Positions 13,973 to 21,112 of a stretch of DNA of 23,481 nt are shown piece by piece. The DNA is taken from positions 1 to 23,481 of the forward strand of contig JAHLFV010000157.1 of assembly GCA_018883625.1 (NCBI GenBank), read 5' to 3'. The stretch's first letter is position 1; each line of letters begins with the position of its first letter. Position numbers and translations under genes: made by a program. Source of the DNA: Candidatus Treponema excrementipullorum (GTDB taxonomy: Bacteria > Spirochaetota > Spirochaetia > Treponematales > Treponemataceae). The notes beneath the pieces were generated by a model, which searched no databases, was not told the origin of the DNA, and saw only the letters and a program-made list of their open reading frames with translations.

Positions 13973-14761
13973 ATGGCTGAGACATTAATTAAAATAAGCG
14001 GTGTGCGTAAGGAATATAAAGTAGAAGCAGGCCCCAATGTAGTAGCCCTTAATGGGGTAGATTTAGAGATAAAGAGAAACGAATTTATCTGTGTTGTAGG
14101 TCCTTCCGGTTGCGGTAAAACTACTTTGTTAAATATCATTGCGGGTTTGGAACCCTTTGACAGCGGTTCTGTAACAATGCATGGAGAAGAAATAATTGGT
14201 CCCGGTCCGGATCGAGGTGTTATTTTTCAGCAGTATGCTCTTTTCCCTTGGATGACGGTTCGTAGAAATATCGAATACGGTTTGAAGTTTCAGGAAAAAA
14301 TGTTTACTGACGAAGAAAAGTCTGAGTTAGTCAGTCACTACATAAAAATGGTTAACTTGGAAGGATTTGAAAACAGTTATCCTAAGGCTCTTTCCGGTGG
14401 TATGAAACAGCGTGTTGCTATTGCCCGGGGATATGCTTTGAATCCGGAAGTTTTGCTTATGGACGAACCGTTTGGTGCTCTGGATGCTCAAACCCGTGCT
14501 CAGTTACAGGAAGATCTTCTTCACACTTGGGAAAGTGAAAAGAAAACAGCTTTCTTTATCACCCATGATGTTGATGAAGCTGTGCTTTTGGCTACCCGAG
14601 TTGTTATTATGAGTGCTCGACCGGGTCAGATAAAAGAGATTGTGGACATTAACTTACCGTATCCGCGAACTCAAGCCACAAAGATGGATCCCGAATTTAT
14701 CCGTTTGAAAAACTATATTTGGGATGCCGTATACAAGATGTATTTGGAGATTCCCAAATAA
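13973..14761 (+). CDS. ABC importer ATPase, SsuB/TauB/NrtD-like
   Basis: 262 residues. Walker A GPSGCGKTT (43-51), Q-loop at FQQYALFPW (85-93), signature LSGGMKQR (140-147), Walker B VLLMDEPFGALD (160-171) and H-loop FITHDVDEA (195-203) are all intact. The FPWMTV and MDEPFGALD forms are characteristic of the nitrate/sulfonate/taurine group. It follows the permease by 21 bases with GAGGAG as ribosome binding site, and energises the same importer. An intergenic hairpin separates it from the receptor gene. Confidence 0.92.
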   Translation: MAETLIKISGVRKEYKVEAGPNVVALNGVDLEIKRNEFICVVGPSGCGKTTLLNIIAGLEPFDSGSVTMHGEEIIGPGPDRGVIFQQYALFPWMTVRRNIEYGLKFQEKMFTDEEKSELVSHYIKMVNLEGFENSYPKALSGGMKQRVAIARGYALNPEVLLMDEPFGALDAQTRAQLQEDLLHTWESEKKTAFFITHDVDEAVLLATRVVIMSARPGQIKEIVDINLPYPRTQATKMDPEFIRLKNYIWDAVYKMYLEIPK

Positions 14762-14780
14762 TTTTATGTGTTTGTATTTT

Positions 14781-14812
14781 GGGATTCGGTATTTTACAAT
14801 ATTCCGAATTCC
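14781..14812 (+). promoter_or_regulatory. Intergenic hairpin between importer ATPase and receptor genes
   Basis: GGGATTCGG (14781-14789) pairs with CCGAATTCC (14804-14812) through one G-U pair; TATT/AATA can extend it inward past a two-base bulge. It lacks an immediate T run (ATATTTTTG comes 8 bases later). Such hairpins often protect or partly terminate messages so that the receptor is made in excess. Confidence 0.45.
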
Positions 14813-14864
14813 GATTTACGATATTTTTGAACAAATGATTTAGAACAACATAAAGGAGGATTTT

Positions 14865-16025
14865 ATGAAAAAAATCGGTATTGTGGCATTAGTTATATTG
14901 TTGGCTATGTCAATGGTTTTTGTGGGATGTGCAAAAAAGGAAGAAACGGCTTCTTCCGATGGTACTGCACCTGTTAAGTTAACAAAGGTTCGAATCGGTC
15001 TTCATGCCAATGAAGGTGGTACTCCTTTGGCTGCTGTTGCCCAAGAAAAAGGTATGTTTGCAAAGTACGGAATAGATCCTGTTTTCACAATTGTTGAAAG
15101 TGGTCCTGCTGAAATGACAGCTATGCGTGCAGATAACAGAACTTTGGATGTAGGTTATATTGGGGCAGGTGTTGCATGGAATGCTATCGATGGTGGAGGT
15201 GCCGATTCCCTTTCTTTTGTTTTCTTAGATGTTTTGAGCAATGCAGAAATGTTGCTGGCAAAGAACGGCATTTTCACTGATGCAAACAATAACGGAAAAT
15301 TCGAAAATAGCGAGATTTTCGATGGTATTAAAGGTAAAACTGTTTATGCAGAAGTCGGAACAACAGCCGGTTCTTGGTTTATGAATCTTGTAGACCTTAT
15401 CAATGAAGGAAAAGCCGATGCTGATAAAGTTTGGATTGCATCTGAAACTTCTTCTTACTTGGCCGGATATAAAGCTCCTAACTCAAATCCTGCCAACAAA
15501 GTAACTGTTATCAACACTTCAAACACAAATATTCCTGCCGGTATGGCCACCGGACAGATGGATATTGTTGCCGCATATTCCCCTGCAACTGTCACTATCC
15601 TCAAGACAAACAAAGATGCCGTAAAAATTGCTACCACTGTTGATAATTTCCCACCCAGCAAATCTTTCCCTTCAACATGGGTTGCCAGCGATGCATGGAT
15701 AAACGAAAATCCCGAAGTTGCACAGAATTTTATCAATGCTCTGTATGAAGCTGCTATTTGGAGATCCGGCAACTTAGACGAAGCCATGAGAATCGGTGAA
15801 AAAGTTGCACAGAAACCTGAAGGAACTTTTGATCCTACAAACTTGGTAGCTCCTTCACAGGCTCAGTATGAAGAATGGTTTGCATCACCGGATGCTCAGG
15901 GATATCAGTACATGAGAGCTCTTTACGACTCAAAAGTAGGAAATGTTCCTGAAGGAAATCCCGTAAAATCCTTCGAAGAATCATTTAACGATGATTTGAT
16001 GGTTAATGCTATTAAAGGACTGTAA
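14865..16025 (+). CDS. ABC importer substrate-binding lipoprotein, SsuA/NMT1-like
   Basis: 386 residues. The lipobox is VFVGC, so Cys22 is lipidated. A spacer rich in Ser/Glu/Thr leads into a periplasmic binding fold of the SsuA/NMT1 type: RIGLHANEGGTPLAAVAQEK with the EKGMFAKYGI motif, then LDVGYIGAGVAW. An insert at residues 139-150, DANNNGKFENSE, has the spacing of a canonical EF-hand calcium loop, unusual for this family. The protein is longer than typical SsuA (about 320). The ribosome binding site AAAGGAGG is strong. It completes the permease-ATPase-receptor operon and defines substrate specificity, which I cannot assign. Confidence 0.9.
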   Translation: MKKIGIVALVILLAMSMVFVGCAKKEETASSDGTAPVKLTKVRIGLHANEGGTPLAAVAQEKGMFAKYGIDPVFTIVESGPAEMTAMRADNRTLDVGYIGAGVAWNAIDGGGADSLSFVFLDVLSNAEMLLAKNGIFTDANNNGKFENSEIFDGIKGKTVYAEVGTTAGSWFMNLVDLINEGKADADKVWIASETSSYLAGYKAPNSNPANKVTVINTSNTNIPAGMATGQMDIVAAYSPATVTILKTNKDAVKIATTVDNFPPSKSFPSTWVASDAWINENPEVAQNFINALYEAAIWRSGNLDEAMRIGEKVAQKPEGTFDPTNLVAPSQAQYEEWFASPDAQGYQYMRALYDSKVGNVPEGNPVKSFEESFNDDLMVNAIKGL

Positions 16026-16046
16026 CAAAACTGTTTGAATAAAAGG

Positions 16047-16075
16047 GCGCATGGGATTTCTCATGCGCTTTTTTT
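16047..16075 (+). terminator. Rho-independent terminator abutting the pgi-like gene (possible attenuator)
   Basis: GCGCATG (16047-16053) pairs perfectly with CATGCGC (16062-16068), with an 8-base loop and a T7 tail (16069-16075). The ribosome binding site of the PGI-like gene, GAAGGG (16076-16081), begins directly after the T run and its ATG is at 16089. No promoter fits between them. Confidence 0.9.
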
Positions 16076-16088
16076 GAAGGGCTTTGTC

Positions 16089-17363
16089 ATGCTAAAGTTA
16101 GATGAACATACTTTAGAAAATATTGTCTCTCCAAAAGATATTGCGGAGCACATTGCAATACATAAAGAAAAACTTAAAAAAGTCCAACAAGGTCTTATAG
16201 GTGCCCCTGCTTGTTTAGGGTGGTTTAATATTCCAAAAGATATTGATGGTTATGTAGCACCTTTTATTTCTCTTGCAGAGGAAGTTCATAAAATAGCTAC
16301 CACTATGATCGTTGTGGGAATAGGCGGTTCAAATCGTGGGTCCATGGCTGTATTGCAAGCTTTACACAGAAAAATTTCCTCTCCTACAAAGGTTGTATAT
16401 GCGGGGGATACCCTTAGTGCCGCAAAACTGAAAGATATCTTGCATATTATCGAAAATGAAGAAGTAGTTTTAGATATTATTGCAAAGGATTTTAATACTT
16501 TGGAGCCGGGTATAACTTTTCGTATGTTACGGACTGCCATACAGGAAAAATACGGAGACAAGTATAATCAACGGGTTATTGTAACGGGAAGTTACGGTCC
16601 GGGACAGTTATATGAGTTAGCACAAAAACACGGATACACATTTTTGGAGTTTCCGGAAAATATTGGAGGAAGGTTTTCTGTTTTGACTGCGGTGGGGCTT
16701 TTCCCCATGGCTGTTGCTGGTGTCAATATTCGGCGAGTTATGGAAGGGGCAAAGGCTGCGGAACACTATGTAAAAACTACGGAAATTGAAGATAATTCTG
16801 CGGTACGGTATGCAATTTCCAGAAGTCTTTTGTTTGACAAGGGATTTAAAGTTGAAAGTCTTGTACTGTTTGAGCCGGATTTAATCCATTTGGGACGGTG
16901 GTGGGTACAGTTGTTTGCAGAATCAGAGGGAAAAACTCCTCGGGCTTTATTCCCTACAAGTTTTATGAATTCCGATGATCTGCATGCAGTGGGGCAATAC
17001 ATTCAGGAAGGACCTCTTTGGATTGCCGAAACTTTTTTACACTTATTCTTTGAAAATAAGGATTGCATAATACCGGATTCCTCTGTAGTGCAGGACGGAT
17101 TTGATTACATTACAGGAAAAAACTTTGACCACCTGAATCTTTCTGTCTACAATGCGGCACTACAAGCCCATAAAGACCGAGGAGTAGCTTGTACTCAATT
17201 TATCGGTAAAGCTATAGAGCCTGAGTTTTTTGGGTATTTTTTCTATTATTTCTTTTTTGTCAGTTATGCATCCGGTATCATACTTGATGTAAACCCTTTT
17301 GATCAAAACGGGGTGGAAGATTACAAGAAGAACATGTATACCATATTGGGAAAGAACAAATAA
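16089..17363 (+). CDS. Glucose-6-phosphate-isomerase-like protein with altered phosphate loop
   Basis: 424 residues from the ATG at 16089; an upstream in-frame ATG at 16035 lies before the terminator hairpin and is rejected. The short Bacillus-type PGI fold is clear: VVGIGGSNRGS (75-85), ENIGGRFSVLTAVGL (190-204), LFAESEGK (275-282; catalytic Glu278), DLHAVGQYIQEG (297-308; His299) and NPFDQNGVEDYKKNM (402-416; active-site Lys). The loop that binds substrate phosphate, SKSGTT in normal bacterial PGI, is AKDFNT here (132-137). TTD in the second SIS domain is TGS (166-168), and SYLG is SNRG. Catalytic residues are kept, so it is probably an active isomerase with changed specificity. It heads the operon with a LacI repressor (9-base gap), NagA and a PFK homologue. 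Confidence 0.85.
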   Translation: MLKLDEHTLENIVSPKDIAEHIAIHKEKLKKVQQGLIGAPACLGWFNIPKDIDGYVAPFISLAEEVHKIATTMIVVGIGGSNRGSMAVLQALHRKISSPTKVVYAGDTLSAAKLKDILHIIENEEVVLDIIAKDFNTLEPGITFRMLRTAIQEKYGDKYNQRVIVTGSYGPGQLYELAQKHGYTFLEFPENIGGRFSVLTAVGLFPMAVAGVNIRRVMEGAKAAEHYVKTTEIEDNSAVRYAISRSLLFDKGFKVESLVLFEPDLIHLGRWWVQLFAESEGKTPRALFPTSFMNSDDLHAVGQYIQEGPLWIAETFLHLFFENKDCIIPDSSVVQDGFDYITGKNFDHLNLSVYNAALQAHKDRGVACTQFIGKAIEPEFFGYFFYYFFFVSYASGIILDVNPFDQNGVEDYKKNMYTILGKNK

Positions 17364-17372
17364 GAGGTTTTT

Positions 17373-18410
17373 ATGGCAGTAAAGTTAAAAGATATCGCCA
17401 GTGAAACGGGGGTTTCTATTTCTACAGTATCACGGATATTGAATAAGGATGCTACCCGTAAAGCTGGAGATAAAACTGCAGCAAAGGTTATAGATGCTGC
17501 CCAGAGGATGGGTTTTTTTTCTGAAGGAAAAAACGTTCGTCTGTCTTCTTCAGGGATTAGTATTTCAAAAACATATTCTATCGGATGTATCTTAACCTCT
17601 GCCCATGAAACCTTTGTTTCTCCATTTTTTTCTGCGATGCTTGCTGCCATAGAAAATCAATTGGCTAAATACCAAGAAACTTTTCAATACAATCTGTTTG
17701 TTACAAGTATAAATGCGCCCGGTTTCTCTCGGTTTTTGACAACAGATACCTTAGATTGCGCCATTATGTTAGGTCGAACAAGTAGTGATAATATCAATTT
17801 ATTACGAAACAATATACCTAACCTTGTATATGCCGGTGCAAATAGAATTTCTGATGACATAGATGAAGTAATTTGTGACGGATATGCAGGAATATTAGCT
17901 GCTATGGAGTATCTTGTTTCATTGGGGCATAAAAAAATCGGATTTTTAGGGCCTACCCGGCAGGAACACAATATCGGAAACGAGTACAGGTATTCCGGTT
18001 ATATGGAAGGTTTAAAACGGGCTGGCTTGTCGGTTAACGAATCTTGGATAAAAGATACAGTGCTGACAACGGCAGGGGCCTATGATGCTGCAATGGAAAT
18101 GATACGGGAGAAAAATCTACCGACAGCCTTGTTTTGCGGTAACGATACGGTAGCTTTAGGTGCCATGAAAGCCTTTGCGGACTGCAATATCAGTGTTCCC
18201 GGAGATATTTCTATTATGGGATTTGATAACATTGATATGGCAAATTACGTAAAACCGGCTTTAACGACTATTGCCATTCCTACAAAAGAATTGGGAAGAT
18301 TGGCAGTCAAAATTTTGTTAGATGGAGTGGAAACCGGAAGAAAATATCCACTGAGAGTGAACCTTCCCTTTCATATAGTTGAAAGAGAAAGTTGTCGCAG
18401 TATTTTGTAA
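17373..18410 (+). CDS. LacI-family transcriptional repressor (EbgR-like)
   Basis: 345 residues. The N-terminal helix-turn-helix is textbook LacI: VKLKDIASETGVSISTVSRI (residues 3-22), with the third helix region KVIDAAQRMGF. The usual hinge motif (YxPNxxAR) is replaced by SEGKNVRLSSSG, as in EbgR-like members. Residues about 65-340 form the sugar-binding core: DGYAGILAAMEYLVSLGH, KIGFLGP, FCGNDTVALGAMKAF, DISIMGFDNID. It lies 9 bases after the PGI-like gene and 24 before nagA, so it is part of the operon it probably controls. The effector is presumably a sugar or sugar phosphate of this pathway. I found no clear LacI-type operator next to the operon. Confidence 0.92.
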   Translation: MAVKLKDIASETGVSISTVSRILNKDATRKAGDKTAAKVIDAAQRMGFFSEGKNVRLSSSGISISKTYSIGCILTSAHETFVSPFFSAMLAAIENQLAKYQETFQYNLFVTSINAPGFSRFLTTDTLDCAIMLGRTSSDNINLLRNNIPNLVYAGANRISDDIDEVICDGYAGILAAMEYLVSLGHKKIGFLGPTRQEHNIGNEYRYSGYMEGLKRAGLSVNESWIKDTVLTTAGAYDAAMEMIREKNLPTALFCGNDTVALGAMKAFADCNISVPGDISIMGFDNIDMANYVKPALTTIAIPTKELGRLAVKILLDGVETGRKYPLRVNLPFHIVERESCRSIL

Positions 18411-18434
18411 ATATTTGTGAAAAGGAGTCAACAC

Positions 18435-19586
18435 ATGAATAAAATTATTATTAAAGACGTTTCGATTCTTACGCCTCAAGGCTTTAAAAAAGCTAATATG
18501 ATTATCGAAGGGGAAAAGATAAAAGAGATATCTGCAACAGATGACTGTAGAGACGCAGAAGTTATTTCTGGAGGAAACAGAAGGTTGGTTCCTGGCTTTA
18601 TTGATATCCACACCCATGGAGCAAATCAAATTGATTTTAATCATGCTTCACCAGAAGATGTATTAAAAGTAGCGGAATTTAATGCGTCTCAGGGTGTAAC
18701 AACCTTTTTACCGGCAATTCTTTCTGATTCTGTCGAAACTACTTGCGAAAAATTGGCAGCTGTGGCAAAAGCAAAGCTAGATTTAGGCTGTGATTCCGTA
18801 GAGGGTATACATTTGGAAGGTCCCTTTCTTTCTGTAACTTATAAAGGTGCTATGCCGGAACAATTTCTGCAAAAGCCCGACTATGAATTGTTTTGTAAGT
18901 TTCAAGAGGCAGCTCGGGGACTGATAAAAGTTATAACTCTGTCTCCGGAATTGGAAGGTGCTTCCGAGTTGATAAAAAAACTGACAGCTGACGGTGTTCG
19001 TGTGTCTATCGGCCATAGTGCTGCCAGTTATGAAGAAGCTATGAACGCCATTGCTTGTGGCGCAGCCAGTGCTACACACACCATGAATGCCATGAAATTG
19101 TTACATATGCATGATCCGGCGATTTTGACAGCTGTGTTGGAGTCAGACATTTATGCAGAAATGATTTGTGATGGTTTCCATTTACATCCGCCTATTGTGC
19201 GATTGCTGTTAAAAGTAAAGGGAAAAGACAAAATGATCCCTATTACAGACAGTATTATGGCTGCCGGATGTCCTGACGGGGAATACATGTTAGGCGTAAA
19301 TGAAGTTGTTGTCAAAGATGGTGATGCAAAATTAAAATCCAACGGTGTCCGAGCCGGCAGTACTCTTACCATGAAAAAGGCTGTATCAAACCTTAAAAAA
19401 TTTACTTCTCTGACGGACGAAGAAATTTATACTTTGGTTTCTGCCAATGCTGCAAAGCTGTTGGGAATTTATGACAGAACAGGTTCTTTAGAAGTCGGAA
19501 AAGATGCCAGTTGTGTATTGCTTTCGGAAGACGAAGATATAGATATGGTTTTCTGCAAAGGAAAAGTGACCTACAAAAAAGTTTAA
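18435..19586 (+). CDS. nagA: N-acetylglucosamine-6-phosphate deacetylase
   Basis: 383 residues from the ATG at 18435, 7 bases after AAAGGAG (18421-18427). An amidohydrolase-fold enzyme that removes acetate from GlcNAc-6-phosphate to give glucosamine-6-phosphate in the cytoplasm. Metal and catalytic residues are all visible: HTHG (H59, H61), HLEGPF (E128), IGHS (H194), ATHTMNAM (H215), DGFHLHP (H249) and ITDSIMAAG (catalytic D272). THTMNAM in place of the usual THLFNAM is a mild variant. Length is normal. The product would normally go to NagB; the only NagB homologue in the window is the divergent one at 8965-9777. Co-transcribed with the PGI-like, LacI and PFK-family genes. Confidence 0.92.
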   Translation: MNKIIIKDVSILTPQGFKKANMIIEGEKIKEISATDDCRDAEVISGGNRRLVPGFIDIHTHGANQIDFNHASPEDVLKVAEFNASQGVTTFLPAILSDSVETTCEKLAAVAKAKLDLGCDSVEGIHLEGPFLSVTYKGAMPEQFLQKPDYELFCKFQEAARGLIKVITLSPELEGASELIKKLTADGVRVSIGHSAASYEEAMNAIACGAASATHTMNAMKLLHMHDPAILTAVLESDIYAEMICDGFHLHPPIVRLLLKVKGKDKMIPITDSIMAAGCPDGEYMLGVNEVVVKDGDAKLKSNGVRAGSTLTMKKAVSNLKKFTSLTDEEIYTLVSANAAKLLGIYDRTGSLEVGKDASCVLLSEDEDIDMVFCKGKVTYKKV

Positions 19587-19609
19587 AAGGGTGAGCGTTT
19601 GGAGAAATT

Positions 19610-20776
19610 ATGAAAGGAAATATGTTAATAGTCCACGGTGGTGCTCCTACTGCCGTTATAAATGCTTCTCTTTACGGGGCAATTACAGAGGCAAAAAAAT
19701 CAGGACTGGTAGATAAAATATATGGAGCCAAGGGCGGTAGCGGTTCTATTGTGTCCGGTGATTTTATTGATTTGGGAAATCTTCCCGATTCTGTATTGGA
19801 GCGATTACCCTATACTCCGGGATCTGCCATCGGGACGTCCAGAACACCTTTGGTAGAAAAAGATTATAAAGAAATTGCCGAAGCATTAAAGCAGTATAAT
19901 ATCAAGTGGTTTTTGTTCAACGGCGGAAACGGCTCTATGGATGCGTGCGGTAAAGTTGCCGCTCAAGTACAAGATACAGATATTTGCGTTGTAGGCATCC
20001 CAAAAACCATTGATAACGATATTACCGTTACGGATCACGCACCCGGATTCGGTAGTGCTGCCCGATATTTGGCAGCGTCTGTTCGGGAATTGTGCTACGA
20101 TGTGGCTTCTTTACCCATTCATGTGTCTGTTATAGAAGCTATGGGACGGAATGCCGGTTGGTTGACAGCTGCCTCTGCCTTAGCCGGAAAACCGGGAGAG
20201 GGCGGACCGCATTTGATTTACGTGCCGGAACGTCCCTTTATTGAAGAAGAGTTTTTGGATAACACTTCGGATTTGTCAAAAAAATACGGGGGTGTAGTAG
20301 TAGTAGCCAGCGAAGGCCTCAAAGATGAGAAAGGAGTCCCTGTTGTCCCTCCCATTTTTCAGGTGGGACGTTCCGTGTATTACGGTGATGTGTCTGCACA
20401 TTTGAGTAATTTAGTCATCAAAAAGTTGGGTATTAAAGCCCGAGGAGAAAAACCCGGTATTTTAGGCAGGACCTCAGTGGCTTTGCAGTCTTCTGTGGAC
20501 AGAGCAGAAGCTATTCAAGCCGGGGTTGAAGCTGTAAAAGCCGCATTGCAGGGGCATACTGCCGTGATGGTGGGTTTCAAAAGAGTGACCTCCACCCCTT
20601 ATAGTTGCGAGACCTTCCTTATTCCGGTAGACGAGGTTATGCTGAAAGAACGCACTTTGGAAGACCGGTATATTACAGCAGATAACAGCGGTATAACGGA
20701 AGAATTTTGCCGGTGGTGTCGTCCTCTTATAGGGGAAGACTTTGAGGTTTTTGCCCCTCAGGGACTGAAATTCTAA
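19610..20776 (+). CDS. 6-phosphofructokinase family protein (PFK/PFP type)
   Basis: 388 residues of the PfkA/PFP family. Visible motifs are the N-terminal GGAPTAVINAS (10-20), GGNGSMDA (105-112), the catalytic GIPKTIDNDI (129-138; D135 the base) and EAMGRNAGWL (176-185). Two positions predict the phosphoryl donor. GGDG indicates ATP and GGDD pyrophosphate; this protein has GGNG, with Gly at the key position but Asn for the preceding metal-linked Asp. The PKTIDND Lys is typical of PPi enzymes but also occurs in some ATP-dependent ones. Donor use is therefore ambiguous. It closes the PGI-LacI-NagA operon and is followed by a strong terminator. It could make fructose-1,6-bisphosphate or phosphorylate another ketose phosphate. 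Confidence 0.88.
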   Translation: MKGNMLIVHGGAPTAVINASLYGAITEAKKSGLVDKIYGAKGGSGSIVSGDFIDLGNLPDSVLERLPYTPGSAIGTSRTPLVEKDYKEIAEALKQYNIKWFLFNGGNGSMDACGKVAAQVQDTDICVVGIPKTIDNDITVTDHAPGFGSAARYLAASVRELCYDVASLPIHVSVIEAMGRNAGWLTAASALAGKPGEGGPHLIYVPERPFIEEEFLDNTSDLSKKYGGVVVVASEGLKDEKGVPVVPPIFQVGRSVYYGDVSAHLSNLVIKKLGIKARGEKPGILGRTSVALQSSVDRAEAIQAGVEAVKAALQGHTAVMVGFKRVTSTPYSCETFLIPVDEVMLKERTLEDRYITADNSGITEEFCRWCRPLIGEDFEVFAPQGLKF

Positions 20777-20789
20777 CACAAAAGTGCTG

Positions 20790-20823
20790 AAAAGCGGATC
20801 AGTGTTTCTGACTCCGCTTTTTT
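20790..20823 (+). terminator. Rho-independent terminator of the pgi-like operon
   Basis: AAAAGCGGATCAG (20790-20802) pairs with CTGA-c-TCCGCTTTT (20808-20821), with a one-base bulge and a five-base loop, ending in T6 (20818-20823). The A-run on the left also gives it some capacity on the opposite strand, facing the minus-strand accessory block. Confidence 0.92.
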
Positions 20824-20904
20824 GTGCAAAAATTTAAGGCTTAGTAGATTTACAACTTAACCGTCGGTTTAATAGCGGGAAGTGGTAGGGCCATTTACCC
20901 TTCC

Positions 20905-21057
20905 TTTACCGGAATCCTGAAGCGATGTAATTCATGGAGGGAATTGTTACTAAAACCGGCTTTTCCGGCGGAAGATAAAATTCCTTGTATTCTTTTTTGT
21001 AGTCAAAGGGCATGGTTTGTGTCTCCTTTCAGTTAAAGTAGTTTTTACGGAATCCTG
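20905..21057. repeat. Direct repeat pair flanking the GyrI-like fragment
   Basis: TTTACCGGAATCCTG (20905-20919) and TTTACGGAATCCTG (21044-21057) differ by one missing C. The first lies exactly where the GyrI-like frame loses similarity to its family; the second precedes its ribosome binding site on the minus strand. Short direct repeats like these are typical scars of deletion, duplication or excision. Confidence 0.55.
20906..21013 (-). pseudogene. Truncated GyrI-like effector-binding gene, N-terminal fragment of 35 codons
   Basis: From the ATG at 21013, preceded by AAAGGAG with an 8-base gap, the frame reads MPFDYKKEYKEFY and continues to PSMNYIASGFR before a TAA at 20908-20906. The opening up to MNYIA matches, from memory, the start of GyrI-like small-molecule-binding proteins (MxFDYKKEYKEFYxP...VxxPxMNYIAVRG), which are about 200 residues long. 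After MNYIA the family sequence is lost, and no continuation is seen in other frames downstream. It is last in the minus-strand block, behind the ClbS/DfsB-like gene, a place where an intact GyrI-like gene would be expected. It is probably a deletion remnant; a functional 35-residue product is unlikely. Confidence 0.65.
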
Positions 21058-21096
21058 TCCCTGCCGGAAACTCCAGAGAATCCGGGACAGATTTTT
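21055..21096 (+). terminator. Terminator-like hairpin (plus strand)
   Basis: CTGTCCC (21055-21061) pairs perfectly with GGGACAG (21084-21090), an inner CCGGA/TCCGG pairing is also possible, and ATTTTT follows. No plus-strand gene needs it, since the PFK operon already has a terminator, so it may be part of a repeat element or a leftover from an earlier arrangement. Confidence 0.4.
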
Positions 21097-21112
21097 CATA
21101 ATTTTCTGTTTA

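Larger units (their letters stand above)
20824..21112. other. Gap with a gene fragment and several inverted and direct repeats
   Basis: No intact gene is present. The gap contains a palindrome AACCG-T-CGGTT (20859-20869), a hairpin of GGAAG/CTTCC plus GGTA/TACC with one bulge (20878-20904), a truncated GyrI-like fragment (20906-21013, minus) and a terminator-like hairpin (21055-21096). It also contains a near-identical direct repeat on either side of the fragment. It reads as a decayed or rearranged junction between the metabolic island and the accessory block. Confidence 0.6.

Noticed and set aside
16035..16088. Earlier start for the PGI-like protein at 16035
   Set aside because: It would place the terminator hairpin inside the coding sequence; the ATG at 16089 has its own GAAGGG site and fits the family length.
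20824..21112. Integron attC site(s), suggested by the Cass2-like gene and uniform gene orientation
   Set aside because: ACTTAAC (20855-20861) fits RYYYAAC, but no matching GTTRRRY partner could be paired with it, and no comparable site was found between the other genes. No integrase is in the window.
21014..21112. Minus-strand ORF starting ATGAAAAATCTG just after the ClbS/DfsB-like gene
   Set aside because: It has no ribosome binding site, runs through the CTGTCCC hairpin and continues out of frame into the GyrI-like fragment; judged non-coding.
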